A DNA stretch of 6,710 bases. Source: JAMCXS01 sp964459065 (GTDB lineage: Bacteria > Acidobacteriota > Terriglobia > UBA7540). The DNA is taken from NCBI GenBank assembly GCA_964459065.1, contig CAYWMN010000214.1, positions 1 to 6,710 of the forward strand, in the 5' to 3' direction. Numbering within the stretch: the first letter of the stretch is position 1; the number at the start of each line of letters is the position of its first letter. The position numbers were made by a program, and so were the translations under genes. Below the pieces are notes generated by a model that was not told where the DNA came from, searched no databases, and saw only the letters and a program-made list of their open reading frames with translations. Of this stretch, positions 5,786 through 6,710 are shown in pieces.

Positions 5786-6442
5786 ATGGCTGAAAAGGTA
5801 GGCATCCTGGTTCGTGTGTCGTCGCAGTTGGGCGTGCTCCATCAGCTCACTGGCGTGATTGCCGAGCATCAGGGAAACATTTCATCGGTGGGAATTATTG
5901 ACGATAGCGCGTCAGAAACCCGCATCTATTTTGAAATCGATCTGCCGGGGGCGTCCCAGGCGCTGCTCGAAGCGCTACAAGCCCTGCCGGTTGTGCATGA
6001 GGCGGAAACCATCACCTCACTGGGCAAGATTTACGGTAAGCGCATCATCGTGATCGGCGGCGGAGCGCAGGTGGGCCAGGTGGCGATCGGCGCCATCTCG
6101 GAAGCCGACCGTCACAATATTCGCGGCGAGCATATTTCCGTGGATACCATTCCGCTGGTGGGTGAGCAGCCGCTGGCCGATGCCGTCCGCGCGGTGGGCC
6201 GTCTGCCCCGGGCGCGGGCGCTGGTTCTGGCCGGCTCGCTGATGGGCGGCGAAATCGAAAAGGCTGTTCGGGAGGTTCGCGAGCAGGGTTTGCTGGTGAT
6301 CAGCCTCAACATGGCAGGGAGCGTTCCGGCGGTCGCCGATCTTGTCGTTACCGACCCTGTACAAGCCGGTGTGATGGCGGTCATGGCTGTGGCCGATACC
6401 GCCAAGTTCAACGTGAACCGGCTGAAGAAGAGGGTGTTTTAA
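5786..6442 (+). CDS. ACT-domain protein with DUF5612-like C-terminal domain
   Basis: The 218-residue protein starts at the ATG at 5786, which follows TTGGGAG at good spacing; an in-frame TTG at 5774 overlaps that site and is rejected. Residues 1-75 form an ACT domain: a first beta strand KVGILVRV, the typical loop SSQLGVLHQLTGVIAEHQGNI with the conserved Gly, then strands containing SSVGII and TRIYFEIDL. ACT domains usually bind amino acids as allosteric ligands. Residues 83-218 are a compact alpha/beta domain with a glycine-rich GGGAQVGQVAIGA turn (91-103), VLAGSLMGG (147-155) and VADLVVTDPVQAGVMAVMAVAD (183-204). They resemble the DUF5612 proteins known from methanogens and some bacteria. 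The biochemical role is unknown; a regulatory, amino-acid-sensing role is inferred. It is divergent from arsR and probably not part of the arsenic system. Confidence 0.8.
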   Translation: MAEKVGILVRVSSQLGVLHQLTGVIAEHQGNISSVGIIDDSASETRIYFEIDLPGASQALLEALQALPVVHEAETITSLGKIYGKRIIVIGGGAQVGQVAIGAISEADRHNIRGEHISVDTIPLVGEQPLADAVRAVGRLPRARALVLAGSLMGGEIEKAVREVREQGLLVISLNMAGSVPAVADLVVTDPVQAGVMAVMAVADTAKFNVNRLKKRVF

Positions 6443-6508
6443 CATCAGAACGACACCTCAGTAATAGCGGTTTTCTATACCGGTTCCTCCTGGGCAACGA
6501 CGAAGATT

Positions 6509-6710
6509 ATGCCTACGAGCCAGATACATTCCCTTGACGAATGTGATAAATACGCCCGACTCGAAGAGAGATACCGTTTCTGGAACCGCTATTGGTACGT
6601 GTTGGCAGGCGGTCCGCTCCTGGTTTTAGTAGTGAGTCTCCCCCATTTGCCTTATTTTGTACTCCGGCACTTTTCCGGGCTATTTGGGGTCGCGATGGGC
6701 TGGGGGCTAG
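6509..6710 (+). CDS. N-terminal part of a probable small membrane protein (partial)
   Basis: An open frame starts at the ATG at 6509 and runs off the window end after 67 codons. It begins with a soluble, charged stretch of about 30 residues (DECDKYARLEERYRFWNRYW) followed by a hydrophobic segment (YVLAGGPLLVLVVSLPHL) and a second one (FSGLFGVAMGWGL) that continues beyond the window. This pattern suggests a small integral membrane protein with a short cytoplasmic N-terminus. Only a weak GAAG precedes the start. It lies 66 bp after the ACT-domain gene in the same direction and could be co-transcribed. I do not recognise a family. Whether it is a real gene depends on the sequence to the right. 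Confidence 0.5.
   Translation, partial: MPTSQIHSLDECDKYARLEERYRFWNRYWYVLAGGPLLVLVVSLPHLPYFVLRHFSGLFGVAMGWGL

Noticed and set aside
5642..5869. 75-codon open frame on the minus strand across the control region
   Set aside because: It crosses the promoter region and is antisense to the ACT-domain gene, with no coding signature.
6017..6445. 142-codon open frame on the minus strand
   Set aside because: Antisense to the ACT-domain gene; rich in His and Arg in a way typical of shadow translation.
6463..6593. AATAGCGGTT and AACCGCTATT, a 10-bp inverted repeat 111 bases apart
   Set aside because: The right arm is inside the partial membrane-protein gene and the arms are far apart; no element boundary or target duplication supports a mobile element.

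Overview
This window carries a compact arsenic-resistance operon, flanked on one side by an IS1380-type transposase remnant and a secreted glycosidase-like gene, and on the other by a divergent ACT-domain gene and the start of a membrane-protein gene. The sequence is moderately GC-rich. Together with the gene set (thioredoxin-type ArsC, Acr3, ArsM, an ArsR with a C-terminal Cys pair, an ACT-DUF5612-like protein), this suggests an environmental bacterium. Acidobacteriota is my best guess, but that is inference and not proven by any marker here.

Layout: 1-111 holds nothing convincing. 112-2373 (-) encodes a large secreted protein that looks like a six-hairpin (alpha/alpha-barrel) glycosidase. 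2399-2644 (-) is a broken 5' fragment of an IS1380-family transposase. 2682-5571 (-) is the ars operon, transcribed in the order arsR - arsM - acr3 - arsC. 5572-5785 is the divergent control region. 5786-6442 (+) encodes an N-terminal ACT domain joined to a conserved C-terminal domain. 6509-6710 (+) is the 5' part of a probable small membrane-protein gene cut by the window edge.

How the ars genes work together: ArsC reduces arsenate to arsenite. Acr3 expels arsenite across the inner membrane, while ArsM methylates it using S-adenosylmethionine. ArsR, with a vicinal Cys pair as the likely As(III) sensor, represses the operon. arsR and arsM overlap by an ATGA, so they are probably translationally coupled. 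The two wider gaps in the operon (arsM-acr3 and acr3-arsC) each contain perfect hairpins without T-tracts.

Most interesting points: (a) the arsR promoter sits so close to the ATG that the mRNA is predicted to be leaderless, and a 22-bp 6-10-6 inverted repeat covers both the -10 box and the start site; (b) arsC has no visible Shine-Dalgarno sequence, and three successive hairpins fill the acr3-arsC junction; (c) the divergent ACT-domain gene has its own 6-10-6 inverted repeat and a strong GC hairpin just upstream of its ribosome-binding site. I see no wholly new defence or mobile system here. The core is a recognisable ars operon with unusual regulatory details.
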